Assembly (NCBI GenBank): GCA_964390065.1
Contig: CAYMGX010000127.1
Location: forward strand, 1 to 12,325
DNA from: JAAZBG01 sp964390065
GTDB lineage: Bacteria; Fibrobacterota; Chitinivibrionia; Chitinivibrionales; Chitinispirillaceae
Direction of reading: 5' to 3'
DNA length: 12,325 bases
Shown here: in pieces, positions 1 to 6,182 of the stretch
Layout: each line of letters opens with the position of its first letter
How positions within the stretch are numbered: the first letter of the stretch is position 1
The notes under the pieces: generated by a model
What the model saw: the letters and a program-made list of their open reading frames with translations, nothing else
The model's database searches: none
Told to the model about the DNA's origin: nothing
Position numbers and translations under genes: made by a program

Positions 1-1
1 T

Positions 2-103
2 GATAAGAAAATTTTAGATCACAGACTTGATAATCTTGAAGCAGGAAAAGCCAAAACAATACAATGGAATGATTTGAAAAAGAAACTGAAAGCAAGTATG
101 TAA
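2..103 (+). CDS. Unstable-antitoxin (addiction module) protein, C-terminal part
   Basis: The window opens inside this gene; 33 residues and a TAA remain. The visible tail runs ILDHRLDNLEAG, then IQWNDLKKKLK. This fits the C-terminal pattern of the small addiction-module antitoxins (PF09720, Unstab_antitox), in which a [I/L]xxRL-acidic-Gly stretch is followed by a W-x-x-[V/L]-[K/R] helix that binds the toxin. Its TAA overlaps the ATG of the next frame (TAATG), a coupling typical of antitoxin-toxin operons, and that frame encodes a ParE-like toxin. The antitoxin would neutralise the toxin and probably repress the operon. The N-terminal part lies outside the window, so completeness cannot be judged. 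Confidence 0.7.
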   Translation, partial: DKKILDHRLDNLEAGKAKTIQWNDLKKKLKASM

Positions 104-408
104 TGATCCTTGAGATTATTGATGAAGCTGCTGAGGACATTGTTTCAATTTTTAAATGGTATGAATCAAAACGTCCTGGTTTAGGAAATGATTTTGAGCT
201 CTGTTTGGATGAACTTTTTTGAAGGATTATTAAAAATCCGGAGATATACCCAGAGTGGCATCGTAAAATCAGATGTGCATTATTAACTCGTTTTCCATAT
301 GGTATTTTCTATATAAAAATTAATGACACTATATACATAGTTGCGATTTTTCACCTAAAACGAAATCCTTCAAAGATTAAAAATAGTATTAAAATTCGTA
401 AATTTTAA
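103..408 (+). pseudogene. ParE/RelE-like toxin with an in-frame TGA at codon 40
   Basis: One reading frame of 101 sense or stop positions starts at the ATG overlapping the antitoxin stop. It is interrupted only by TGA at 220-222. Before the stop it reads FKWYESKRPGLGNDF; after it, RIIKNPEIYPEWH, RFPYGIFYIK and VAIFHLKRNPSK. This is the order of the ParE toxin family (PF05016): an N-terminal helical hairpin, then beta strands with the R-x-FPYxIxY motif and a final H-x-x-R-[N/D]-P. Because the frame is unchanged after the stop, the lesion is a point nonsense change (for example CGA or TGG to TGA), not an indel. The C-terminal catalytic sheet is lost, so the toxin is probably inactive. Recoding of the TGA is possible but nothing supports it, since hicA in this window ends at TGA. 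Confidence 0.75.
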
Positions 409-525
409 TATCCTATTCTATTACCTTTTCCTCGCAGTCCAAACGGGAAATTTTAAAAGCATTAAACTTGAGGTTCAGAATGACTCAATATTTAGTAAAT
501 AGATCAATATTTATTGGAACACACA

Positions 526-3411
526 ATGTCAATTGATTATAATGAACTATTTATTAAGTACGAGAGGCTTCAAGATGATTACAGGCGTCTGCAAGCTGAA
601 AATACAGCATTAAAATCGCAACTCTGCATATACAAAACACAGAATAGTCCTTTGCCCGCGTTGATATCTCCGGAAAAAAATTCCCATTTAGTTGATTACA
701 AAAGTGCTCCAGAGAAAAAGGTGGCACTATTTTCATCACTTTTCATTGGTCGGACTGATGTATTTGCGACCAGATGGCAAAATAAACAAGGAAAGTCTGG
801 ATATACTCCTGCGTGTCAGAATGAATGGAAAAGAGGTATTTGTCAAAAGCCCAATGTAACGTGTTCACGTTGTAATAATAAACTATACCATACATTTAAC
901 AACAGTGTCATTTCAGATCATCTTTCAGGCAAAATAATTGCCGGTATTTATCCATTAAAGCCAGATGAAACATGTCATTTACTTGCAATTGATTTTGATG
1001 GTGAAAACTGGACAAAGGATGTATCAGCCATTCGAGAGGTGTGCAACTCTTTTAAAATTCCAATCGCCGTTGAAAGATCCCGTTCGGGAAATGGTGCACA
1101 TGTCTGGTTTTTCTTTGAAGAAAAAATTTTATCTACAAATGCGAGAAAATTTGGATCTGCACTTCTTTCAAATGCAATGAACAACCGACATGATCTTTCG
1201 TTCAAATCATACGACCGGTTTTTCCCCAATCAGGAGACGATGCCAAAAGGTGGCTTTGGAAATCTGATAGCACTACCATTACAAAAACAAGCGCGCTTAC
1301 AGCATAATTCAGAATTTATTGATGAAAATTTTGTACACTTTTCAGATCAGTGGGCATTTCTGAGCAGCATAACCAGACTCTCATTGATTGCTATCGAATC
1401 TTTAACAAAACAACTATGCTCTGGAAATGAGCTTGGAATATTGAAATGTGATTCTGAGGAAGCACAAAAACCATGGGAGCCAAAAAATTCTCTTCCCTTG
1501 ACATCTGACGACTTTCCCAAACAAATTTCTATTATCATCTCAAACATGCTATTTATTCCCAAGTCCGGAATTTCCCAACGAGGTTTAAATCACCTGAAAC
1601 GATTGGCTGCGTTTAAAAATCCGGATTTTTTCAAGGCCCAAGCTATGCGTCTATCTACGTACAACAAACCAAGAATTATTTCCTGCGCTGATGAAACTGA
1701 TGATTACATTTGTTTACCGAGAGGATGCAGGGAGGATTTATCAGCGTTGTTAAATAGTTTTGAGATTGTTTCTGAATTTATCGATCAAACTCAGAAGGGT
1801 AACTATATTGATGTATCTTTTAACGGCGTGCTAAGAGAAGAACAGACCAATGCATTACGTCAATTATCAAATAGCAATACAGGTGTACTTTGTGGAACTA
1901 CCGCATTTGGAAAGACAGTCGTCGCAATCAGTCTTATTGCCGATAAAAAAGTAAACACACTTATCCTTGTTGACAAAATCAGTTTACTTTCACAATGGGA
2001 GAAACGGTTGCAAGAATTTTTGACTATCAGAACATCGCCTCAATGTACCCCAGATACTGGATTAAAAATCAGAGGTAGAAGAAAGGTATCAAAAACAATA
2101 GGTCAGATTGGTGCAGATAAAAACACCGCAAATGGAATTATTGACATTGCACTTTTTCAATCTCTAAATAAATCCGGTGAGGTGATGGAATGTATCAAAC
2201 AATATGGAATGATTATTATTGACGAATGTCATCATGTATCTGCATTCACTTTTGAAACCGTTCTAAAAGCTGCCACATCAAAATATGTTTATGGACTCAC
2301 TGCCACACCAACACGAAAAGATGGACATCACCCTATCATTTTTATGCAATGTGGCAGTATTCAATACAGAGATGATGCAAAAAAGCAGGCAGACAAAAGA
2401 CCTTTTTCTCACTTTGTCATACCGAGATTTACCTCATTAAAAATCCCTGATGACAAATCAAGTGCTGACCCTAATATTAACACATTATATGCAGAGGTAC
2501 TTAATAATGAATTCCGAAATCAAATGATTCTTTCCGATATAATAAAATGTCATAGCCAGGGAAGAAACTGTCTGATATTGACAGAAAGAAAAGCACATGT
2601 TGAGCTGCTGTTCTCAAAAATAAAGACTGCAATCCCCGATGTCTTAACATTAACAGGTGGTAAAAGCATTTCTGAAACAAGGACACTCTTGAAAACAGTA
2701 TCTGAAACACCTTCCGATAAGCTGCTTACCATTATTGCAACGGGAAAATTCATCGGTGAAGGTTTTGATGAACCCCGACTGGATACATTGTTCCTTACCA
2801 TGCCGATCTCCTGGAAGGGCACATTGCAACAATACGCCGGCCGGCTTCATAGATTATATGATACGAAAAAAGAGGTCCGGATTTTTGACTATATTGATAT
2901 TCATGTCAAAATGCTTGAACGAATGTACCAGAAACGACTTAACGGGTATGCATCTATTGGATATAAGGTGAAAGGTTCCATCAATGAGGATACATTAACG
3001 GATTACATATTTGACAAAAACAGTTTTCTTCCGGTATATAGAAATGATATTATTAATGCAGTCTCAGAGATTATGATTATCAGCCCATTTGTACGGAAAA
3101 ATCGAGTTTTACAAGTAGTTGATTACTGGAAAAACAATTTACACCAAAATGTCAACATGACCATTATCACAAGACCCATTAATGATTTTAAAGAAGCTGA
3201 TCAACCTGCAATTAATGACACTCTATCGTTCTTAAAGATTTCAGGAGTAAAAACTCTATTCAGATCAAACATACACCAAAAATTCGCAATTATTGACAAC
3301 AGAATAGTATGGTATGGAAGTATCAATTTATTAAGTTTCGGAAACGCTGAAGAGAGTATCATGCGGCTGGAAAATTCGTTTATTGCAAAGGAATTGAAAG
3401 AGAGTATTTAG
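526..3411 (+). CDS. TOTE-type primase, SF2 helicase and PLD-like nuclease fusion protein
   Basis: A 961-residue cytoplasmic protein if started at this ATG, which has a weak GGA 6-10 nt upstream. An in-frame TTG at 514 is the alternative. Order of parts: a coiled coil (about 7-37); a four-cysteine probable zinc site (C97, C106, C113, C116); an archaeo-eukaryotic primase domain with the D156-F-D158 metal motif and SGNGAHVW (187-194, H192); an SF2 helicase with Walker A GTTAFGKT (457-464), DECHH (566-570), LTATP (591-595) and QQYAGRLHR (768-776); and a single HKD motif, H917-x-K919-x4-D924 with GSxN (931-934). Single HKD proteins usually dimerise to build the nuclease site. The primase resembles the domain named for TOTE conflict systems, which suggests defence or mobile-element replication rather than housekeeping. 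All key catalytic motifs are intact. The gene stands alone, followed by a terminator. Biological role is inferred. Confidence 0.85.
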   Translation: MSIDYNELFIKYERLQDDYRRLQAENTALKSQLCIYKTQNSPLPALISPEKNSHLVDYKSAPEKKVALFSSLFIGRTDVFATRWQNKQGKSGYTPACQNEWKRGICQKPNVTCSRCNNKLYHTFNNSVISDHLSGKIIAGIYPLKPDETCHLLAIDFDGENWTKDVSAIREVCNSFKIPIAVERSRSGNGAHVWFFFEEKILSTNARKFGSALLSNAMNNRHDLSFKSYDRFFPNQETMPKGGFGNLIALPLQKQARLQHNSEFIDENFVHFSDQWAFLSSITRLSLIAIESLTKQLCSGNELGILKCDSEEAQKPWEPKNSLPLTSDDFPKQISIIISNMLFIPKSGISQRGLNHLKRLAAFKNPDFFKAQAMRLSTYNKPRIISCADETDDYICLPRGCREDLSALLNSFEIVSEFIDQTQKGNYIDVSFNGVLREEQTNALRQLSNSNTGVLCGTTAFGKTVVAISLIADKKVNTLILVDKISLLSQWEKRLQEFLTIRTSPQCTPDTGLKIRGRRKVSKTIGQIGADKNTANGIIDIALFQSLNKSGEVMECIKQYGMIIIDECHHVSAFTFETVLKAATSKYVYGLTATPTRKDGHHPIIFMQCGSIQYRDDAKKQADKRPFSHFVIPRFTSLKIPDDKSSADPNINTLYAEVLNNEFRNQMILSDIIKCHSQGRNCLILTERKAHVELLFSKIKTAIPDVLTLTGGKSISETRTLLKTVSETPSDKLLTIIATGKFIGEGFDEPRLDTLFLTMPISWKGTLQQYAGRLHRLYDTKKEVRIFDYIDIHVKMLERMYQKRLNGYASIGYKVKGSINEDTLTDYIFDKNSFLPVYRNDIINAVSEIMIISPFVRKNRVLQVVDYWKNNLHQNVNMTIITRPINDFKEADQPAINDTLSFLKISGVKTLFRSNIHQKFAIIDNRIVWYGSINLLSFGNAEESIMRLENSFIAKELKESI

Positions 3412-3431
3412 GTTTGAAGTGTAAAAAACAG

Positions 3432-3465
3432 AGTGCTGTACCTTCGGGCATAGCACTTTTGTTTT
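3432..3465 (+). terminator. UUCG-loop intrinsic terminator, probably bidirectional
   Basis: AGTGCTGTACC pairs with GGCATAGCACT across a TTCG tetraloop, giving an 11-bp stem with one mismatch and one G-U pair, followed by TTTTGTTTT. It starts 20 nt after the primase-helicase stop. The minus strand also ends in a T tract (CTGTTTTTT), so it could work both ways. A near copy lies at 4554-4586. Confidence 0.8.
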
Positions 3466-3488
3466 AATTTATAATTTAGAAAAATAGT

Positions 3489-3520
3489 TTGCACAATTAG
3501 TGTAATTACATTATAATTAC
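3489..3520 (+). promoter_or_regulatory. mazEF promoter with probable autoregulatory operator
   Basis: TTGCAC (3489-3494) and TATAAT (3512-3517) are separated by 17 bp, close to the sigma-70 consensus. The perfect palindrome GTAATTAC (3502-3509) fills the spacer. A near copy, ATAATTAC (3513-3520), covers the -10 box with an 11-bp centre-to-centre offset, about one helical turn. MazE-MazF complexes commonly repress their own promoter, so these are candidate operators. The operator role is inference. Confidence 0.65.
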
Positions 3521-3536
3521 TAAAAAGGAGGGTGTT

Positions 3537-3782
3537 ATGATTCTTTCTGTTGTAGCCATTGGTAACTCTCGTGGAATTCGTTTACCAAAAACGATTTTAG
3601 ATCAGTATCAAATAACCGATAAAGTTGAGGTCGAATTATCGGATAAAGCCATTACATTACATGCCGTTAGAACTGCCCGGGACGGATGGGCAGAACAGAT
3701 GAAACTTATGCATGAACGTGGTGAAGATACACTTATACTTCCGGAATATATTGATTCGACCCCCGAACAATGGGAGTGGTAA
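3537..3782 (+). CDS. mazE: MazE/AbrB-type antitoxin
   Basis: An 81-residue protein with an excellent ribosome-binding site (AAGGAGGG, 3525-3532) ahead of the ATG. The N-terminal half (IGNSRGIRLPKTIL, then VEVELSDKAITL) is a swapped-hairpin AbrB/MazE DNA-binding domain; the G-N-S-x-G-[I/V]-R-[L/I]-P-K signature is diagnostic. The C-terminal part (about 45-81) is acidic and ends PEYIDSTPEQWEW, the kind of extended tail that binds and blocks MazF. It is the first gene of a two-gene operon and its stop overlaps the mazF start. It should neutralise MazF and, with it, repress the promoter upstream. No lesions are visible. Confidence 0.9.
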   Translation: MILSVVAIGNSRGIRLPKTILDQYQITDKVEVELSDKAITLHAVRTARDGWAEQMKLMHERGEDTLILPEYIDSTPEQWEW

Positions 3783-4099
3783 TGAACCAATATGATGTCT
3801 GGCTGGTATCACTTGACCCTACTATTGGTTATGAAGTAAAGAAAACACGTCCCTGTCTGGTTATTTCCCCCGATGTCATGAATAAATATCTTGCAACAAT
3901 TATAATTGCCCCAATGACTACCAAATCACACCCTTACCCCACTCGTGTTGCTCTTCATTTTAGTGGTAAAGATGGTTTTGCAATATTGGATCAGATAAGA
4001 ACTGTTGATAAACAGCGCTTAGTAAAACATCTTGGGGTTATTTCTCAAAATGAGATCGTTAATGTTAAAAGGATTATTCAGGAAATGTTAGTTGATTAG
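3782..4099 (+). CDS. mazF: MazF/PemK-type endoribonuclease toxin
   Basis: The chosen ATG overlaps the mazE TAA (TAATG) and follows GGGAG at suitable spacing, giving 105 residues. An ATG at 3770 would add four residues but lies inside mazE. The protein reads QYDVWLVSLDPTIGYEVKKTRPCLVIS, then IIIAPMTTK, then GFAILDQIRTVDKQRLV, in the order of the PemK/MazF fold (PF02452). R23 in TRPCLVIS and T46 or T47 in PMTTK match the Arg/Thr pair that cleaves single-stranded mRNA in characterised MazF toxins. Length is near the family norm and the gene looks intact. It should act in the cytoplasm as a ribosome-independent mRNA interferase, held in check by the upstream MazE. Confidence 0.92.
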   Translation: MNQYDVWLVSLDPTIGYEVKKTRPCLVISPDVMNKYLATIIIAPMTTKSHPYPTRVALHFSGKDGFAILDQIRTVDKQRLVKHLGVISQNEIVNVKRIIQEMLVD

Positions 4100-4230
4100 C
4101 CATCAAAAAAATTGAACTATAGATTTAGTACCTGCTGTTTCCTCATTGACCTGTGAAATGCTGTAAGCATAAAGCCGATAAGCGTGTCTTCAAGTATTTG
4201 AAAATAGGATTGAACAGTCTTAGTATCCAT
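4100..4230 (-). pseudogene. Scrap of a DUF4143 ATPase gene (C-terminal domain)
   Basis: The minus-strand frame reads DTKTVQSYFQILEDTLIGF, then MLTAFHRSMRKQQVLNL, then TAG (4117-4119), then FNFFDG and a second stop. This matches the DUF4143 region (PF13635) found C-terminal to an AAA+ domain in a common family of mobile ATPases. There I recall TVxSYFQILEDTLIGFxLxxFHxSxRKxQ followed by a PKFYFFD-like block. The TAG stands where the Lys of that block is expected, and the FFD residues continue in frame beyond it. About 43 codons survive. The 5' side is cut off at the end of hicB and the 3' side at the end of mazF, so nothing functional remains. Confidence 0.7.
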
Positions 4231-4231
4231 T

Positions 4232-4438
4232 TTACACCGTAATGCATTGATTTCCAACAAATTCTGTTTCAAGCTCCGGTTCCCCATCTTCAAGCAACAT
4301 TTCAATTACCTCTTTGATATTTGAATGTAATTCTTCAAGAGTTTCGGCTTGAGTGTGTGCCCCAGGGAAACCAGGTACATAAGCTACATATACATTAGTT
4401 TCATTACATTTCTCGATTACAGCTGTGTATGTATGCAT
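4232..4438 (-). CDS. hicB: HicB-family antitoxin without a partner
   Basis: A 68-residue protein started at the ATG following GGAGG (4-nt gap to the start codon). An upstream in-frame ATG at 4483 lacks a good site. It reads YTAVIEKCNETNVYVAYVPG, then FPGAHTQAETLEELHSNIKE, then a helix rich in Glu/Leu. This is the partial RNase-H-like fold of HicB/UPF0150 antitoxins, with the P-G-x-x-[T/A]-x-[A/G]-x-[T/S]-xEE core. It ends EFVGNQCITV. No hicA lies on either side; the next upstream bases are a promoter-like region and terminator, and downstream is the ATPase scrap. It could be an orphan antitoxin or the single-protein form of this family. Confidence 0.8.
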   Translation of the reverse strand: MHTYTAVIEKCNETNVYVAYVPGFPGAHTQAETLEELHSNIKEVIEMLLEDGEPELETEFVGNQCITV

Positions 4439-4476
4439 TGTGCCTCCATTAAAAGGTTTTATGATCCTTTTTAAAA

Positions 4477-4492
4477 TATACAATTAAGTATA
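4477..4492 (-). promoter_or_regulatory. Inverted repeat and -10-like box upstream of the orphan hicB
   Basis: TATAC and GTATA form a 5-bp inverted repeat with a 6-nt spacer. On the minus strand it includes TATACT (from 4492), a good -10 hexamer about 50 nt before the hicB ATG. No convincing -35 is visible. The repeat could be an operator for the antitoxin. Confidence 0.35.
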
Positions 4493-4553
4493 CTATTCTC
4501 TACCATAAATATGTGATTTGAAAAGTATGTGGGGTTTAGTGAATGAAAAACAG

Positions 4554-4586
4554 AGTGCTGTGCCTTCGGGCATGGTACTTTTGTTA
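4554..4586. terminator. Second UUCG-loop stem-loop, probably a bidirectional terminator
   Basis: AGTGCTGTGCC and GGCATGGTACT pair over 11 positions (three G-U) around a TTCG loop, followed on the plus strand by TTTTGTT and on the minus strand by CTGTTTTT. Flanks and loop are nearly identical to 3432-3465, including the upstream AAAACAG. It sits between the start of hicB and repeat element A and is not directly after any gene. It therefore looks like a copied or stranded module rather than the terminator of a current neighbour. Confidence 0.6.
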
Positions 4587-4600
4587 TTTAACGTAAAATG

Positions 4601-4748
4601 TTTCACGCGGAGGCGCGGAGATCGCGGAGTTTAAGAGTTAAAATTTGGTAGGGAAAAATTAAACTAAGCTAACGCCCCATTTTCTTTCACATTCCTAAAC
4701 CCTACTATATCCTCTTCCTCTCCGCGAGCTCCGCGTCTCCGCGTGAAA
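4601..4748 (+). repeat. MITE-like inverted-repeat element A (148 bp, complete)
   Basis: The 29-bp left arm (4601-4629) is TTTCACGCGGAG followed by two more heptamers CGCGGAG. The right arm (4720-4748) is its reverse complement at 27 of 29 positions. The AT-richer core between them shares CATTTTCTTTCACATTC and TAAACCCT stretches with the other copies. No transposase gene and no clear target-site duplication are seen. With the terminator just upstream, it fills the 440 bp between hicB and the Uma2 gene, in which no coding sequence is recognised. Confidence 0.85.
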
Positions 4749-4879
4749 TCCTCTGATCTAACAAACTACCTTACGGTCATAATTATGTTTGTTTTTATCC
4801 AAAACTTAAGGTATCTTTTTATTATTAAAAATTTCAGTCAAATAGCTGTAATGTTCATTCTTTTTTAAGGGGACTAAAG

Positions 4880-5467
4880 TTGGGTTTCGCACAAGAGCGA
4901 CCTGAAAATCTTTTCACCTACACAGACTATCTCTCATGGCCTCAAGATGAACGTTGGGAGATTATCAATGGTGTCGCTTACAATATGACCCCTGCACCAT
5001 CACGACAGCATCAGGATATCTCCCGGGAGTTGATGATAACTATTGGAAATTTTTTAAAAGGAAAACACTGCAAACTCTATTCTGCACCTTTTGATGTTCT
5101 GCTTACGAGTAATAAGAATCTTAATAACAACGAAATTACTACTGTAGTTCAACCAGACCTTGTAGTTATTTGTGATTCATCAAAACTTGACACACGCGGT
5201 TGCATAGGAGCACCAGATCTGGTTGTAGAAATTCTCTCCAGAGAAAGTGCATCACGGGATATGAAAACCAAGTTATCACTCTATGAGCAATCAGGTGTCA
5301 CAGAGTACTGGATAATTAGTCCGTTTGAACAGATAGTCTGGGTTTACCTTTTGGATAAAAATACAAACAGGTATACAAGACCTGAAATATATTCCGATAC
5401 AGATACTATCCAATCATCAGTTTTGAAAGGTCTGGAGATTTCTATTAATCAGATAATCAGTGATTAG
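4880..5467 (+). CDS. Uma2-family PD-(D/E)XK nuclease
   Basis: A 195-residue protein starting at TTG, supported by AAGGGG (4867-4872) seven bases upstream. No ATG fits, the first internal Met being at residue 36. Family features (PF05685, Uma2/DUF820): RWEIINGVAYNMTPAPSRQHQ near the N-terminus (about 25-45), QPDLVVICD (91-99), APDLVVEILSRESASRD (111-127), then KLSLYEQSGVTEYWII. D93, D113 and E117 are candidate metal ligands, and the usual ExK lysine is replaced in the EILS form common in this family. Length is normal. These proteins are frequent, often multicopy, in repeat-rich genomes, and their substrate is generally unknown. Element A lies upstream and a solo arm downstream. Confidence 0.88.
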   Translation: MGFAQERPENLFTYTDYLSWPQDERWEIINGVAYNMTPAPSRQHQDISRELMITIGNFLKGKHCKLYSAPFDVLLTSNKNLNNNEITTVVQPDLVVICDSSKLDTRGCIGAPDLVVEILSRESASRDMKTKLSLYEQSGVTEYWIISPFEQIVWVYLLDKNTNRYTRPEIYSDTDTIQSSVLKGLEISINQIISD

Positions 5468-5474
5468 GAGGTGA
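5466..5474 (+). other. Stranded Shine-Dalgarno sequence with no gene after it
   Basis: AGGAGGTGA, a full anti-Shine-Dalgarno complement, overlaps the TAG of the Uma2 gene. The expected start position reads ATAACGATC, with no ATG, GTG or TTG at suitable spacing, and the solo repeat arm begins 12 bp later. A downstream operon partner was probably lost when this sequence was rearranged. Confidence 0.5.
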
Positions 5475-5486
5475 TAACGATCTATC

Positions 5487-5520
5487 TTACGCGGAGGCGC
5501 GGAGCTCGCGGAGTTTAAGA
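5487..5520 (+). repeat. Solo left arm of the MITE-like element (B)
   Basis: Three CGCGGAG heptamers with the family spacing, preceded by TTA instead of TTTCA and followed by the conserved TTTAAGA. No right arm follows within 250 bp, so the copy is truncated. Between it and the nucleotidyltransferase fragment (5889) no intact gene is seen; only the two decayed pieces listed next. Confidence 0.75.
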
Positions 5521-5602
5521 AGTGGGAAGTGTCGCTCTGTTGTAATTGCACATATCATGGAGCATCCACACTACAATCCTAATCGTTTCCGCAGCTCTAT
5601 CA

Positions 5603-5710
5603 CAGTCAAAATTCACAAATTTTCTACCTTTTAGTTAACTGACCGTTGGTGTGTGTGTTTTATTATAATGTACAATTTGCCGGCGATTGTATGAAAGAAA
5701 AAGACACAAC
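5603..5710 (-). pseudogene. Decayed leader and first codons of an Rpn-type nuclease gene
   Basis: Two blocks match the start of the Rpn gene at 7102 and its upstream DNA, in the same order and with almost the same spacing. Block 1 (5603-5628) matches 7074-7099 at 23 of 26 bases and still encodes GRKFVNFD against GRKLVSFD. Block 2 (5664-5710) matches 7136-7182 at close to 80%. The gaps between blocks are 35 and 36 bp. The ATG has become AAA and the frame collapses after about ten codons. This is the remnant of a second Rpn copy, cut off on its 3' side before the solo arm. Confidence 0.65.
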
Positions 5711-5762
5711 GACGCCCCCTCCCCAGTTCAAAGCAGCTGGACCTTCATCGGTGATTGTGCGG

Positions 5763-5806
5763 TTCACATTGCGGCGTGGAGCTCGATGTAGTTTGAGGAT
5801 TAATAG
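5763..5806 (+). repeat. Heavily decayed left arm of the MITE-like element
   Basis: TTCACATTGCGGCGTGGAGC followed by TCGATGTAGTTTGAGGATTA aligns to the family left arm and the first core bases (TTCAC, GCGG, CGxGGAGCTCG, AGTTTxAG, TTAATA). It needs a 3-bp change near the tip and a few substitutions. It lies just outside the Rpn leader remnant, as element C lies just outside the leader of the other Rpn gene. No right arm is seen. Confidence 0.45.
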
Positions 5807-5888
5807 AGTCTAAGAAACTTGACAAAACGTATTTTTTATACTATCTTTTGTTATATGAACATAAATAGAGAGATCAAAATATTAGAAA

Positions 5889-6149
5889 TATATCAGAACC
5901 ACTAACGCCATGGATATCTTTTTTAGAAATACATCTGAAAATGTACAGAATATCGAAACTGCTTTGATAGAATTCGGATTTACTAAAGGTTTTTTCGACC
6001 TGAAGGAATTCTACGATCCTGGAAGTATAATCCGAGTGGGCGTACCACCAGTTAGAATTGAAATGTTAAATACAATCAGTGGACTTTCAACCGATCAAGT
6101 ATGGGAAAACAAAATTGTTGATCCGAATACAAAAACTCAACTCATGTAA
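5889..6149 (+). pseudogene. Fragment of a DUF6036-type nucleotidyltransferase
   Basis: The frame is open after a TAG at 5883-5885. It reads RTTNAMDIFFRNTSENV, then a helix ending EFGF, then IIRVGVPPVRIEMLNTISGL and VWENKIV before TAA. This is the middle of the small nucleotidyltransferase family often labelled DUF6036 (R-x-T-x-D-[I/M]-D, then EN, then G-x-P-P-x-R-I-[D/E]-[L/M]-L-x-x-[I/L]-[S/D]-G). The N-terminal glycine-rich and metal-binding strand is missing upstream of the TAG. The C-terminal DLI-x-NK-x-x-[T/S]-GR-x-KD segment is absent in frame. A DLIPHQSNGF string in the +1 frame at 6154-6183 may be its remnant. An ATG at 5910 would give a 79-residue protein, unlikely to fold. A relative could be the antitoxin or toxin side of an MNT-type pair. 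Confidence 0.55.
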
Positions 6150-6182
6150 CGCAGACTTGATTCCACATCAAAGCAACGGATT

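Noticed and set aside
103..408. TGA read as tryptophan, glycine or selenocysteine
   Set aside because: hicA ends at a TGA overlapping the hicB start and the DUF1016 gene ends at TGA at family length, so TGA is a normal stop here. No recoding hairpin was recognised.
4117..4305. A 62-residue minus-strand frame as an intact small gene
   Set aside because: Its first 24 codons are the wrong frame of hicB, and the rest is a truncated DUF4143 segment whose similarity passes through its stop.
4601..4748. Repeat element A as an insertion sequence or tRNA-like RNA gene
   Set aside because: It is too short for a transposase and has no tRNA cloverleaf or CCA end. Only the terminal arms and core similarity to other copies support it.
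4601..5520. Repeated CGCGGAG blocks as a CRISPR array
   Set aside because: The repeats are in inverted pairs around a conserved core with no regular unique spacers, and no cas gene is present.
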